Source: a virus
IMG/VR virus record: IMGVR_UViG_3300024999_000401
Coordinates: 1 to 23,720 of that record
DNA length: 23,720 bases
Direction: 5' to 3' (one strand)
The notes beneath the pieces are model-generated. The model did no database searches and had not been told where the DNA came from. It saw nothing but the letters and a program-made list of their open reading frames with translations. Positions 8,295 to 14,144 of this stretch are shown here, piece by piece (the first letter of the stretch is position 1; every line of letters begins with the position of its first letter). Made by a program: the position numbers and the translations under genes.

Positions 8295-8324
8295 AATGGG
8301 CATCAATTTTGGTGTCTATTTTTG
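8295..8324 (+). terminator. Intrinsic terminator after rusA
   Basis: AATGGGCATC (8295-8304) pairs with GGTGTCTATT (8311-8320) over 10 positions including several G-U pairs, with an AATTTT loop and TTT following. It shares TTGGTGTCT with the right arm of the hairpin at 7673-7702, so the two hairpins that bracket the resolvase genes look related. Confidence 0.6.
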
Positions 8325-8337
8325 TGTGTAAAAACAC

Positions 8338-8395
8338 AGTAAACAGACTAGGGTAGCTCCTGAAAGATGCAATCCTTAGCATTTGTCTGTTTATT
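8338..8395 (+). promoter_or_regulatory. Three-way-junction leader of the 8440 nuclease gene
   Basis: An outer stem joins 8338-8348 to 8385-8395 (11 positions, one G-U). Inside are a small hairpin (8350-8353 with 8358-8361, TAGC loop) and a second hairpin (8365-8370 with 8379-8384, 8-base loop). U-rich sequence (TTATTACTCTTTAT) follows, then the ribosome binding site. It matches no riboswitch or ribozyme whose consensus I can recall. A similar plan stands before the 10818 gene. Confidence 0.4.
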
Positions 8396-8439
8396 ACTCT
8401 TTATAAGGAACATAAAATATTGAAGGAGATGTTTGACAA

Positions 8440-9468
8440 ATGAAAAAAGGCGTAAAACAATCTAAGCCAACTCCAGAGGAATATAATATTGAGGTAGAAA
8501 AATTTAAAACCATATCGAATGAATTAGGTAGAGCAATAAAGTATGAAGAAACCAAAAAATACAATCTAAACAATAGTCGATGGTATGTAAAACATTGTAA
8601 AAATACAAAAGTTACTAACTTCAATGAGTTTATCGAGTTCGAAATCGGCATGGTTCCTAGATATAATTTAAGTAAAGAAGGAACTATAAAATGTATTTTA
8701 GAGTTGCAAGATAAATTAGGAAGACCATTGATGAAAAAAGACCTGATAGGTGTTCAGAATAATAGTATCGGTCAAGGAGCTTTAAATCGCTATTGGGGTG
8801 GTTTTAATAAAATGAAAGAAGAGTTAGGATTAGAGATAGTGGGTAGAAACCTACAAGACGAAGAACGTTCTCTCTTTGCTATAAAAAGAGATATAGTGAG
8901 ATTATGTGCATATATTTTAGAAAAGGAAAATCGTTATACTTTGACTATCTCGGATTGGAAAAAGATAAAAATGGCATCTTATCCATCTTGTCAAAAATGG
9001 TTTAATGATAATGGATCATCTCCAAGGGAATTTATAAATAGTATAGGATTTGAATTTGTTGAATCTGGAAGTGGGTTAAATTATTTCTTTGAAGACAATG
9101 AAGAAAAAGTAAGATCCCAATTTGAATTGTCTTTTAGCAAACAATTAAGAGTTTTAAATTTAGAATATAAAGAAGATTATTTAAGAGATATTAGATATTC
9201 AACATTTATATGTGATTATAGAGGTATGCTTGATTGTGATTATGTAATAAAATATAAGAAAAGGTTGATATATATAGAGATTGCTGGAATGTTGCGTGAT
9301 TATAAGGATTGGTACTATCAAGATAAACCATTAAATAGTAAATCAAAAGAAAAGTATAGACTAAAACTTAAGGATAAAGAAAATATGTTTAATGATTCGG
9401 GATTAGAATATTACATATTGTTTCCTAGTGATTTGAATGAAGATACGTATAAGAAGATATTCAATTAG
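8440..9468 (+). CDS. Free-standing homing-type endonuclease, repeat plus PD-(D/E)XK-like core
   Basis: The product has 342 residues and starts at ATG 8440 after AAGGAGATG. Three homing-endonuclease-associated repeats can be followed by eye at about 15-70, 82-131 and 150-206; each has a helix ending in LGR or a similar turn, a short basic stretch, then a W/F-containing helix ending in a GL/GF turn (YWGGFNKMKEELGLE, SPREFINSIGFEF). The C-terminal part is a likely restriction-fold nuclease: E229 in SQFEL, D265 and D267 in MLDCDYVI, E280 in YIEIAGM, then Tyr- and Lys-rich helices and the strand LEYYILF. The order resembles the core of the 337 gene (IEVWG there, IEIAG here). There are no zinc cysteines. 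It sits between the resolvase and the recombinase as an independent cassette with a structured leader. Nuclease activity is inferred. Confidence 0.65.
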   Translation: MKKGVKQSKPTPEEYNIEVEKFKTISNELGRAIKYEETKKYNLNNSRWYVKHCKNTKVTNFNEFIEFEIGMVPRYNLSKEGTIKCILELQDKLGRPLMKKDLIGVQNNSIGQGALNRYWGGFNKMKEELGLEIVGRNLQDEERSLFAIKRDIVRLCAYILEKENRYTLTISDWKKIKMASYPSCQKWFNDNGSSPREFINSIGFEFVESGSGLNYFFEDNEEKVRSQFELSFSKQLRVLNLEYKEDYLRDIRYSTFICDYRGMLDCDYVIKYKKRLIYIEIAGMLRDYKDWYYQDKPLNSKSKEKYRLKLKDKENMFNDSGLEYYILFPSDLNEDTYKKIFN

Positions 9469-9504
9469 TAATAAATAAAAATAATAAAAAGGAAGTGTTT
9501 TGAG

Positions 9505-10533
9505 TTGCCCCGAAAAACGCGAAAAGAAATACAAACATCCCCTGAGTTAATATCCCAAATATCAAAAGAAAATAAAGAATTGGCAAAAGAATTTATTGAG
9601 TATCTAAAAGCAACAGGTAAGGCAATTACTACAATATACGCCTATGCCAGTGATTTAGATTTGTTTTTCGTTTGGAATTTACAAAATAACGATAATAAAT
9701 TCTTTGTTGATTTTACTAAAAGAGATGTCATGAAATATCAATCACATTTGATATCAGACCTTGAATTAAGTTCAAGTAGAATTAGACGCAGAAAAGCCGT
9801 ATTGAGTAGTCTGTCTAATTTTATTGAATCAATGATGGATGACTTATATGTTAATTATAAACCAATAATTAATAAAATACCTTCACCTCCAAAGCAAGAA
9901 GCAAGAGAAAAAACTGTATTAGAAGATAATCAAATAGAAAAACTACTTGATTACCTTGTAGAAAATAAGCTGTATCAAAAAGCTTGTATTTTATCTTTAG
10001 CTCTAAATTCAGGCTCGCGAAAATCAGAATTACTTAGATTTAAAGTTTCATATTTTACAGAACAAAATATAATATATGATTCTCTTTACAAAACTCCTGA
10101 AAAGATTAAGACAAAAGGCAAGGGCTTGGGAAAGTTTATAAATAAATATATTATAGTAGCAAAGTTTAAACCTTATTTTGATTTATGGATGAAACAACGT
10201 GAAGAGTTGGGAATTACATGTGATGAATTATTTACAAATAAACGGTTAGGAGTATGGAAACCATTACAAGTTACTGCTATTGATGGTTATGCAGAATCAT
10301 TTTCTAAAATATTGGGGATAGATTTTTATTGGCATAGTTGTAGACATTTCTTTACAACTTCAATGTGTAAATGTAATATTCCTGCTTCGGTAATTAAAGA
10401 TATAGTTGGATGGGAAAATGTGTCGATGGTAGATTTATACGATGACACAGAAGTTGATGATGAATTGGGTAAGTATTTTAATGCAGATGGAATGAAAATG
10501 GTTGAGAAAAAAGGATTAGAGGATATTAAATAA
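9505..10533 (+). CDS. int: Tyrosine recombinase / phage integrase
   Basis: The 342-residue protein starts at TTG 9505 behind GGAAGTG. Residues about 23-115 form the SAM-like core-binding domain (KATGKAITTIYAYASDLDLFF...). Residues about 137-325 are the catalytic domain with all expected residues visible: R172 in SGSRKSEL, K204 in IKTKGKG, H277 and R280 in HSCRH, W303 in GW, and the nucleophile Y312 in DLYDD. It should cut and rejoin specific sites, either integrating the phage or resolving multimers. Its place between two nuclease genes, inside what would otherwise be the tail region, is unusual for a phage integrase, and no excisionase or repressor gene is seen nearby. A terminator overlaps its stop codon. 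XerC-type resolution is the main alternative to integration. Confidence 0.85.
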   Translation: MPRKTRKEIQTSPELISQISKENKELAKEFIEYLKATGKAITTIYAYASDLDLFFVWNLQNNDNKFFVDFTKRDVMKYQSHLISDLELSSSRIRRRKAVLSSLSNFIESMMDDLYVNYKPIINKIPSPPKQEAREKTVLEDNQIEKLLDYLVENKLYQKACILSLALNSGSRKSELLRFKVSYFTEQNIIYDSLYKTPEKIKTKGKGLGKFINKYIIVAKFKPYFDLWMKQREELGITCDELFTNKRLGVWKPLQVTAIDGYAESFSKILGIDFYWHSCRHFFTTSMCKCNIPASVIKDIVGWENVSMVDLYDDTEVDDELGKYFNADGMKMVEKKGLEDIK

Positions 10534-10546
10534 TCCTCTCCTTTTC
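10509..10546 (+). terminator. Terminator overlapping the integrase stop codon
   Basis: AGAGGAT (10518-10524) pairs with ATCCTCT (10533-10539), and the stem continues outward as AAAAGG (10509-10514) with CCTTTT (10540-10545) across a 3-base bulge. The stop codon lies in the loop, so the last codons of int form the left arm. Confidence 0.7.
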
Positions 10547-10566
10547 TATTTAAAATAACATCCCAG

Positions 10567-10645
10567 AAAAGTACACTTTTATAGGAAAATTTATATTTTG
10601 AAAGTGGCTTGTGGCAAGGGTTGTAGGGTTTTGATTTTTAGAGGG
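10567..10645 (+). other. Inverted-repeat and G-rich tract after int; possible attachment or regulatory site
   Basis: AAAAGT-AC-ACTTTT (10567-10580) is a perfect inverted repeat, and CACTTT (10574-10579) is mirrored again by AAAGTG (10601-10606). Next comes a run of G groups (GG, GG, GGG, GGG between 10606 and 10628) that stands out in such AT-rich DNA. Short inverted repeats next to a tyrosine recombinase gene are where a core site is often found. No second copy was seen in the window to define att ends, so the call is tentative. Confidence 0.2.
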
Positions 10646-10651
10646 ATTGTG

Positions 10652-10681
10652 AAGAATCTGTAGAGATATGGATTCTTTTTT
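10652..10681 (+). terminator. Terminator hairpin, first copy of a duplicated element
   Basis: AAGAATC (10652-10658) pairs with GATTCTT (10671-10677); G-U and A-U pairs extend the stem inward, and a T run follows. The element is nearly the same as the hairpin at 13042-13071: both start AAGAATC and share 14 identical bases, ATATGGATTCTTTT. It would block transcription entering the next nuclease gene from int. Confidence 0.65.
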
Positions 10682-10696
10682 GGATTTGATAGTTTT

Positions 10697-10763
10697 ACTA
10701 GCAAGAGATAGTGGAAGTAATTACCCACTATTAGATGTAACTCGCACATCGTTTCTTGCTAGT
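10697..10763 (+). promoter_or_regulatory. Three-way-junction leader of the 10818 nuclease gene
   Basis: ACTAGCAAGA (10697-10706) pairs perfectly with TCTTGCTAGT (10754-10763). Enclosed are ATAGTGG/CCACTAT (10708-10714 with 10725-10731) and GATGT/ACATC (10734-10738 with 10746-10750, loop AACTCGC), all Watson-Crick. TTTATATTTTTAT follows, so the fold could itself act as a terminator or attenuator. The stretch can be read as an N-terminal extension of the downstream ORF, but those codons look non-coding and the gene has a better start at 10818. Confidence 0.5.
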
Positions 10764-10817
10764 TTTATATTTTTATGGGCGAGGAAAATAATAATAAGAA
10801 AGCGAGATGTATTATTA

Positions 10818-12524
10818 ATGGCTAATCAATTTCCAGAATGGACAGACGAACATATACAGTTTTTAAAAGATAACTATTTAAAAATGTCAGATGAAGAAAT
10901 AGGGGAAATACTAAATAAATCTAAGGGTGGTATAAAAACAAAAAGATCTAGATTAAAACTAAAACATGAAAAACCATTATTAACAAATAAAACTAATAAA
11001 AAACTAAACTTATATACAGAGGAAGTATCCAAGGAACAACTAGTTGACATATTTAACAAAATTAAAAGAGCACCTACCAAAGATGATGCTAAGTTGTATA
11101 AAATGAAACCATCTAGAGATTGGTACGTAGACAAATATGGTAGTATTGATAACGCATGTGTATATTTTGGATTAATTGAAAAACCATTATCAGTCGAAGA
11201 AAGAATGGACATCTCTATTGTCGAATTGAGAGAAATTGCAAAAGAATTAGGCAGAATGCCATTGTGCGATGAATATTTAAAAATGAAAGATAAGGGATAT
11301 TCGGAGTATCCTTTACAAAAACATTACAATATGAAATATAGTGAAATATGTGATACATATCTAAGTGATTTTAAAATTCAAGAAAGTTATAAAAGGTGCA
11401 GTGTATGTGAAGAGATAAAATTAATATCAGATTATGGAATAGATAAAAATGCACCATTAGGTCTTAGAAGTAGTTGTAGACTATGTGAGTATATTAAAAG
11501 AACAGATGAATTAAATATTCCAGAAAACTGGAATAAAGAAGAATGTATGATAATTATAGATAATATTTTAAATGAAAAAATCACATACATAAATGATTTG
11601 TGTGAAATATTGAATAGAAACTTAGAAGATATAATTGAACTTTTAAATAATTATATAAAAATAGGAAATAAACCTTTAAATGTTAAGGTGATGTGTGCAT
11701 ATTGTGGCATAGAGGAATCAAAAATATTAAGTATTTATCTTAAAAATAAAGAATATTTTTGCACATATGATTGCTATTGGAACTATAAAAGAGAGTTTGA
11801 ACCAAAAGGAGAAGATCATCCTAGTTATAATAGAATTGAAACTAAATGCGATAATTGTGGATGTGAAAATAAAGTTATCCCTTTTTATATTAAGAAAAAT
11901 ATACATAATTTCTGCTCTCAAAAATGTTACTGGGAATTTAGAAGTAAATACTATGTTGGAGAAAGGCATAATCAATTTGGTATAAAAAAGACTGTCGAAC
12001 AAAGAAGAAGAATGAGCATAGTCACAACAGCTAGGTATACAAGTGGTAGTTTTAAAAGAATAACAAAACCTCAAATTGGGGTTGATAATATCTTAGAAGA
12101 ATTAAATATAAAATATGTGAATGAATACAATTGCAAATATTATGCTATTGATAATTATTTATCAGACTACAATTTGATGATTGAGGTTAATGGAGATTAT
12201 TTTCATTCAAACCCTTTAAAATTCACAGAATTAAATCAAATGCAAATAAAAGGTATTACTAGAGACAAAAGAAAGAGAACATATATAAAAAGATATAAAG
12301 AAATTGACATATTATACTTATGGGAAAGCGATATAAAAAATAAACCAGAGTTGTGTAGGGAGTTGATCTTGGAATATGTTAATAATAAAGGAATATTAAG
12401 TAATTATAATAGTTTTAATTATTTATTGGTTGAAGGGAAATTAGTCATGAATGAATGCATAGTAATTCCATATGTAGATTGGGATAGTACAAGTATAAAC
12501 CAGTTAAATAAAGAAATAGTATAA
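10818..12524 (+). CDS. EDxHD (Vsr-like) homing endonuclease with HTH, zinc fingers and NUMOD3-like motif
   Basis: I start this at ATG 10818 (568 aa), not at the longer ATG 10668, because 10668-10817 is occupied by a terminator and a folded leader, and GCGAGATG lies upstream. Residues 8-49 are a Myb/GcrA-like helix-turn-helix (WTDEHIQFLK...GGIKTKRSRL). Two repeats follow at about 70-120 and 130-188. Zinc-finger cysteine pairs are C194/C197 with C220/C223, C293/C296 with C315/C319, and C344/C347 with C366/C370. A NUMOD3-like segment (GERHNQFGIKKTVEQRRRMS) spans about 381-400. The nuclease core is E427/E428, D450, IEVNGDYFH (E456, H463) and RDKRKR (D483), close to the EDxHD pattern known from I-Bth0305I of a Bacillus phage. 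It probably nicks or cuts phage DNA to spread its own gene. No host-gene interruption was found. Confidence 0.75.
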   Translation: MANQFPEWTDEHIQFLKDNYLKMSDEEIGEILNKSKGGIKTKRSRLKLKHEKPLLTNKTNKKLNLYTEEVSKEQLVDIFNKIKRAPTKDDAKLYKMKPSRDWYVDKYGSIDNACVYFGLIEKPLSVEERMDISIVELREIAKELGRMPLCDEYLKMKDKGYSEYPLQKHYNMKYSEICDTYLSDFKIQESYKRCSVCEEIKLISDYGIDKNAPLGLRSSCRLCEYIKRTDELNIPENWNKEECMIIIDNILNEKITYINDLCEILNRNLEDIIELLNNYIKIGNKPLNVKVMCAYCGIEESKILSIYLKNKEYFCTYDCYWNYKREFEPKGEDHPSYNRIETKCDNCGCENKVIPFYIKKNIHNFCSQKCYWEFRSKYYVGERHNQFGIKKTVEQRRRMSIVTTARYTSGSFKRITKPQIGVDNILEELNIKYVNEYNCKYYAIDNYLSDYNLMIEVNGDYFHSNPLKFTELNQMQIKGITRDKRKRTYIKRYKEIDILYLWESDIKNKPELCRELILEYVNNKGILSNYNSFNYLLVEGKLVMNECIVIPYVDWDSTSINQLNKEIV

Positions 12525-12559
12525 TAAATAAAATAATTAAATGAAAGAAGGAAAATACA

Positions 12560-13021
12560 ATGGCAACTATTAAAAAATTAAATGAGGCATCTTTAAACAA
12601 AGGTTTCAATAAATTCAACGAGAAGGTCACAGAAAGGGTAGCTGATAGATTCGGTGAGGAGTATGAGGTAGAGGTATCAAAGTATCTTAAAAAGACAGAT
12701 ACACAAAGAATCATGATTGATTATATGGAAATTATTGACGAATTAAAAGATATGGAAGGAATAGACACTCTCAAAGATACCATTATTCTTCCTATGCTTA
12801 TGATAAAAAAATTCACAAATATATCTATTCCAGACGAAGCAGAAAAACTATTGGCAATGGCAGATAAATTAGCAGAGTTAGAACTGTTTGGACAGATTAT
12901 GAATTTATTGCCTGAAGATGAACTTTTAAAAATGTCTGGGGTTGTTGATGAATTTAAAAAAAGTGTAGAACAAATGGTTGAAGAAAAAGAGTTGGCAAAA
13001 GCCTTGGATGTTAATGAATAA
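12560..13021 (+). CDS. Probable tail assembly chaperone
   Basis: The product is 153 residues, from ATG 12560 with AGAAGG upstream. It is acidic and predicted to be helical throughout: an N-terminal half with basic patches (MATIKKLNEASLNKGF), then EVSKYLKKTD, a hydrophobic ILPMLMIKKFTNI helix, and a Glu/Lys-rich C-terminus. Size, composition and its place ahead of the tape measure gene fit the chaperones (lambda gpG-like, Phage_TAC families) that coat the tape measure before assembly. Many such genes make a frameshifted longer form, but here a terminator starts 17 bases after the stop codon and no overlapping second ORF exists. The minus-strand gene and the gp10-like gene now separate it from the tape measure gene. 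The assignment rests mostly on context. Confidence 0.5.
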   Translation: MATIKKLNEASLNKGFNKFNEKVTERVADRFGEEYEVEVSKYLKKTDTQRIMIDYMEIIDELKDMEGIDTLKDTIILPMLMIKKFTNISIPDEAEKLLAMADKLAELELFGQIMNLLPEDELLKMSGVVDEFKKSVEQMVEEKELAKALDVNE

Positions 13022-13037
13022 ATAGTAAAATAATATA

Positions 13038-13073
13038 TTAAAAGAATCCATAGTAGCATATGGATTCTTTTAA
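13038..13073. terminator. Bidirectional terminator, second copy of the duplicated element
   Basis: A perfect 15-bp stem (13038-13052 with 13059-13073, loop GTAGCA) is bordered by T on one strand and by the complementary run on the other, so it can stop transcription in both directions. It lies between the convergent chaperone gene and the minus-strand membrane protein gene. Its core repeats the hairpin at 10652-10679. Confidence 0.85.
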
Positions 13074-13076
13074 TAT

Positions 13077-13583
13077 TCAATATGCATTCAATGCTGTTTT
13101 TAATCTTGGGATCATAAATTCATCTTCGGTTGCTAACACAATTGTTTTATTTTGATTATGTTCTTTATAATTGATAGTTATCATCCACATCATTGATGTT
13201 TCTTTTTGTGTTCCTACACCTGATATTCCTCCAACTACCGCACCTACTGGGCCTAATAATAGCCCTCCAAGTAATGATCTACCTACAACACTTTTTTGAT
13301 GTTCTGTAAGTTCCTTGGAAGAATTAAATAAGGTAGATTCTATATTTTTTGTAGGAATAGAATAAGTTTTATCAATATTTATTTTATCCGGAGTTTTGGA
13401 AAATTTTACTTTTACACCATTCCCATAATTAGTAATTCCATCTATATGAATTAATGGTATTGATTTTAAAGTTTGTTTTGTTGTTTTTATTCGTTCAAAC
13501 TTTTTATCTTTTGGTTCATTAATTAATTCCATAATAACCATTATTATAATAAATACTATTACTGCTAATATTATTTTTATCAA
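13077..13583 (-). CDS. Membrane-anchored glycine-zipper protein, probable moron
   Basis: This is the only clear minus-strand gene. I place the start at TTG 13583, because GGAAGTG lies 6 bases upstream and the -10 box at 13610-13615 would sit over the longer TTG start at 13610. The 168-residue product opens with one strong membrane helix (IKIILAVIVFIIIMVIMELI), has a soluble beta-rich middle, then a glycine-rich SVVGRSLLGGLLLGPVGAVVGGISGVGTQ hairpin and a strand pair (MMWMITINYKEH, KTIVLATEDEF). Proteins with this VVGR..GG..GPVGA..GG segment are widespread in Firmicutes and mostly unnamed. Its own promoter and terminator, opposite orientation and insertion between tail genes are what one sees for phage morons expressed from a lysogen. 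Superinfection exclusion or a cell-surface role is possible but unproven. Confidence 0.7.
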   Translation of the reverse strand: MIKIILAVIVFIIIMVIMELINEPKDKKFERIKTTKQTLKSIPLIHIDGITNYGNGVKVKFSKTPDKINIDKTYSIPTKNIESTLFNSSKELTEHQKSVVGRSLLGGLLLGPVGAVVGGISGVGTQKETSMMWMITINYKEHNQNKTIVLATEDEFMIPRLKTALNAY

Positions 13584-13609
13584 TTTAGTCACTTCCTTTC
13601 TTATTTCCA

Positions 13610-13639
13610 ATTATATACTAAAATATATGCATTTGTAAA
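13610..13639 (-). promoter_or_regulatory. Sigma-A type promoter for the minus-strand gene
   Basis: Read on the minus strand, TTTACA (13639-13634) and a perfect TATAAT (13615-13610) are 18 bases apart. Transcription would begin near 13603, just before the GGAAGTG ribosome binding site at 13596-13590 and the TTG start at 13583. It is the best promoter match I saw in the window. Confidence 0.7.
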
Positions 13640-13668
13640 GAAAATATTACTAAAAGAAGGTGAAAATA

Positions 13669-14130
13669 TTGCCAAAAGATATATCATTTTTAGCAAATGA
13701 TTTAGTAAAAAAACTAGAACAAGAACTTTCAAGTCAATTAAAAATAATTGGAGATATGTTGATTGAGGATGTTCGTGAACATATAGATTTAGATGTATAT
13801 GATAAATATAATCCGTCAGATCCAATGTATGAACGCACTTATAATTTAAAAAGAGCGGTAAAGAAATCTCCAATAAACAAAGATTTAAATGGAATAAGTA
13901 TAGATGTTTATGTAGATGATGATATAGCTAAAAGTCATCATATGAATGATTCAAATAATTCATTAGAGAGTTATGCTCAGATCGTAGAAACAGGAGAGGG
14001 ATATGATTTTAATTACCCTTACGGATACAATCGTCCAAGGCCATTTATGGAAAATACAATAGAAGAAAATTCCGAGAGTATTATTAATTTAATAGATAAA
14101 GCAGTGGGTGATGCAATTAAAAAATTATAA
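13669..14130 (+). CDS. HK97 gp10-like tail completion protein
   Basis: The 153-residue protein begins at TTG 13669 after AAGAAGGTG (a GTG at 13660 is within that site and less likely). The N-terminal 40 residues form an amphipathic helix. The C-terminal part, YAQIVETGEGYDFNYPYGYNRPRPFMENTIEEN, followed by a helix rich in Ile, matches the usual end of HK97 gp10-family proteins, in which a V-E-x-G strand, a PRPFM motif and a last helix are the hallmarks. Members act at the head-tail joint or tail terminator. Most siphophages carry the gene upstream of the major tail protein gene, so its place directly before the tape measure gene, 14 bases away, is atypical. No major tail protein gene lies in the window. 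Confidence 0.6.
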   Translation: MPKDISFLANDLVKKLEQELSSQLKIIGDMLIEDVREHIDLDVYDKYNPSDPMYERTYNLKRAVKKSPINKDLNGISIDVYVDDDIAKSHHMNDSNNSLESYAQIVETGEGYDFNYPYGYNRPRPFMENTIEENSESIINLIDKAVGDAIKKL

Positions 14131-14144
14131 GGTGGTGATGTTTA

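Noticed and set aside
8338-8395. Hammerhead or other known self-cleaving ribozyme, or a tRNA-like element
   Set aside because: The three-way layout is present but the hammerhead core CUGAUGA/GAAA is not, and there are no D-arm, T-arm or anticodon features.
10668-10817. N-terminal 50-codon extension of the third nuclease gene from ATG 10668
   Set aside because: The stretch holds the right arm of a terminator and a three-way-junction fold, has no good ribosome binding site before 10668, and the protein's HTH domain begins just after ATG 10818.
11727-12074. Minus-strand ORF of 115 codons inside the third nuclease gene
   Set aside because: It lies opposite a well-supported coding frame, has no clear ribosome binding site, and its low-complexity Phe/Ile/Ser content is what antisense of AT-rich coding DNA gives.
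12900-13075. Programmed frameshift in the chaperone gene (gpG/gpGT type)
   Set aside because: There are A-rich runs such as AAAAAG, but no overlapping second ORF follows and a strong terminator begins 17 bases after the stop codon.
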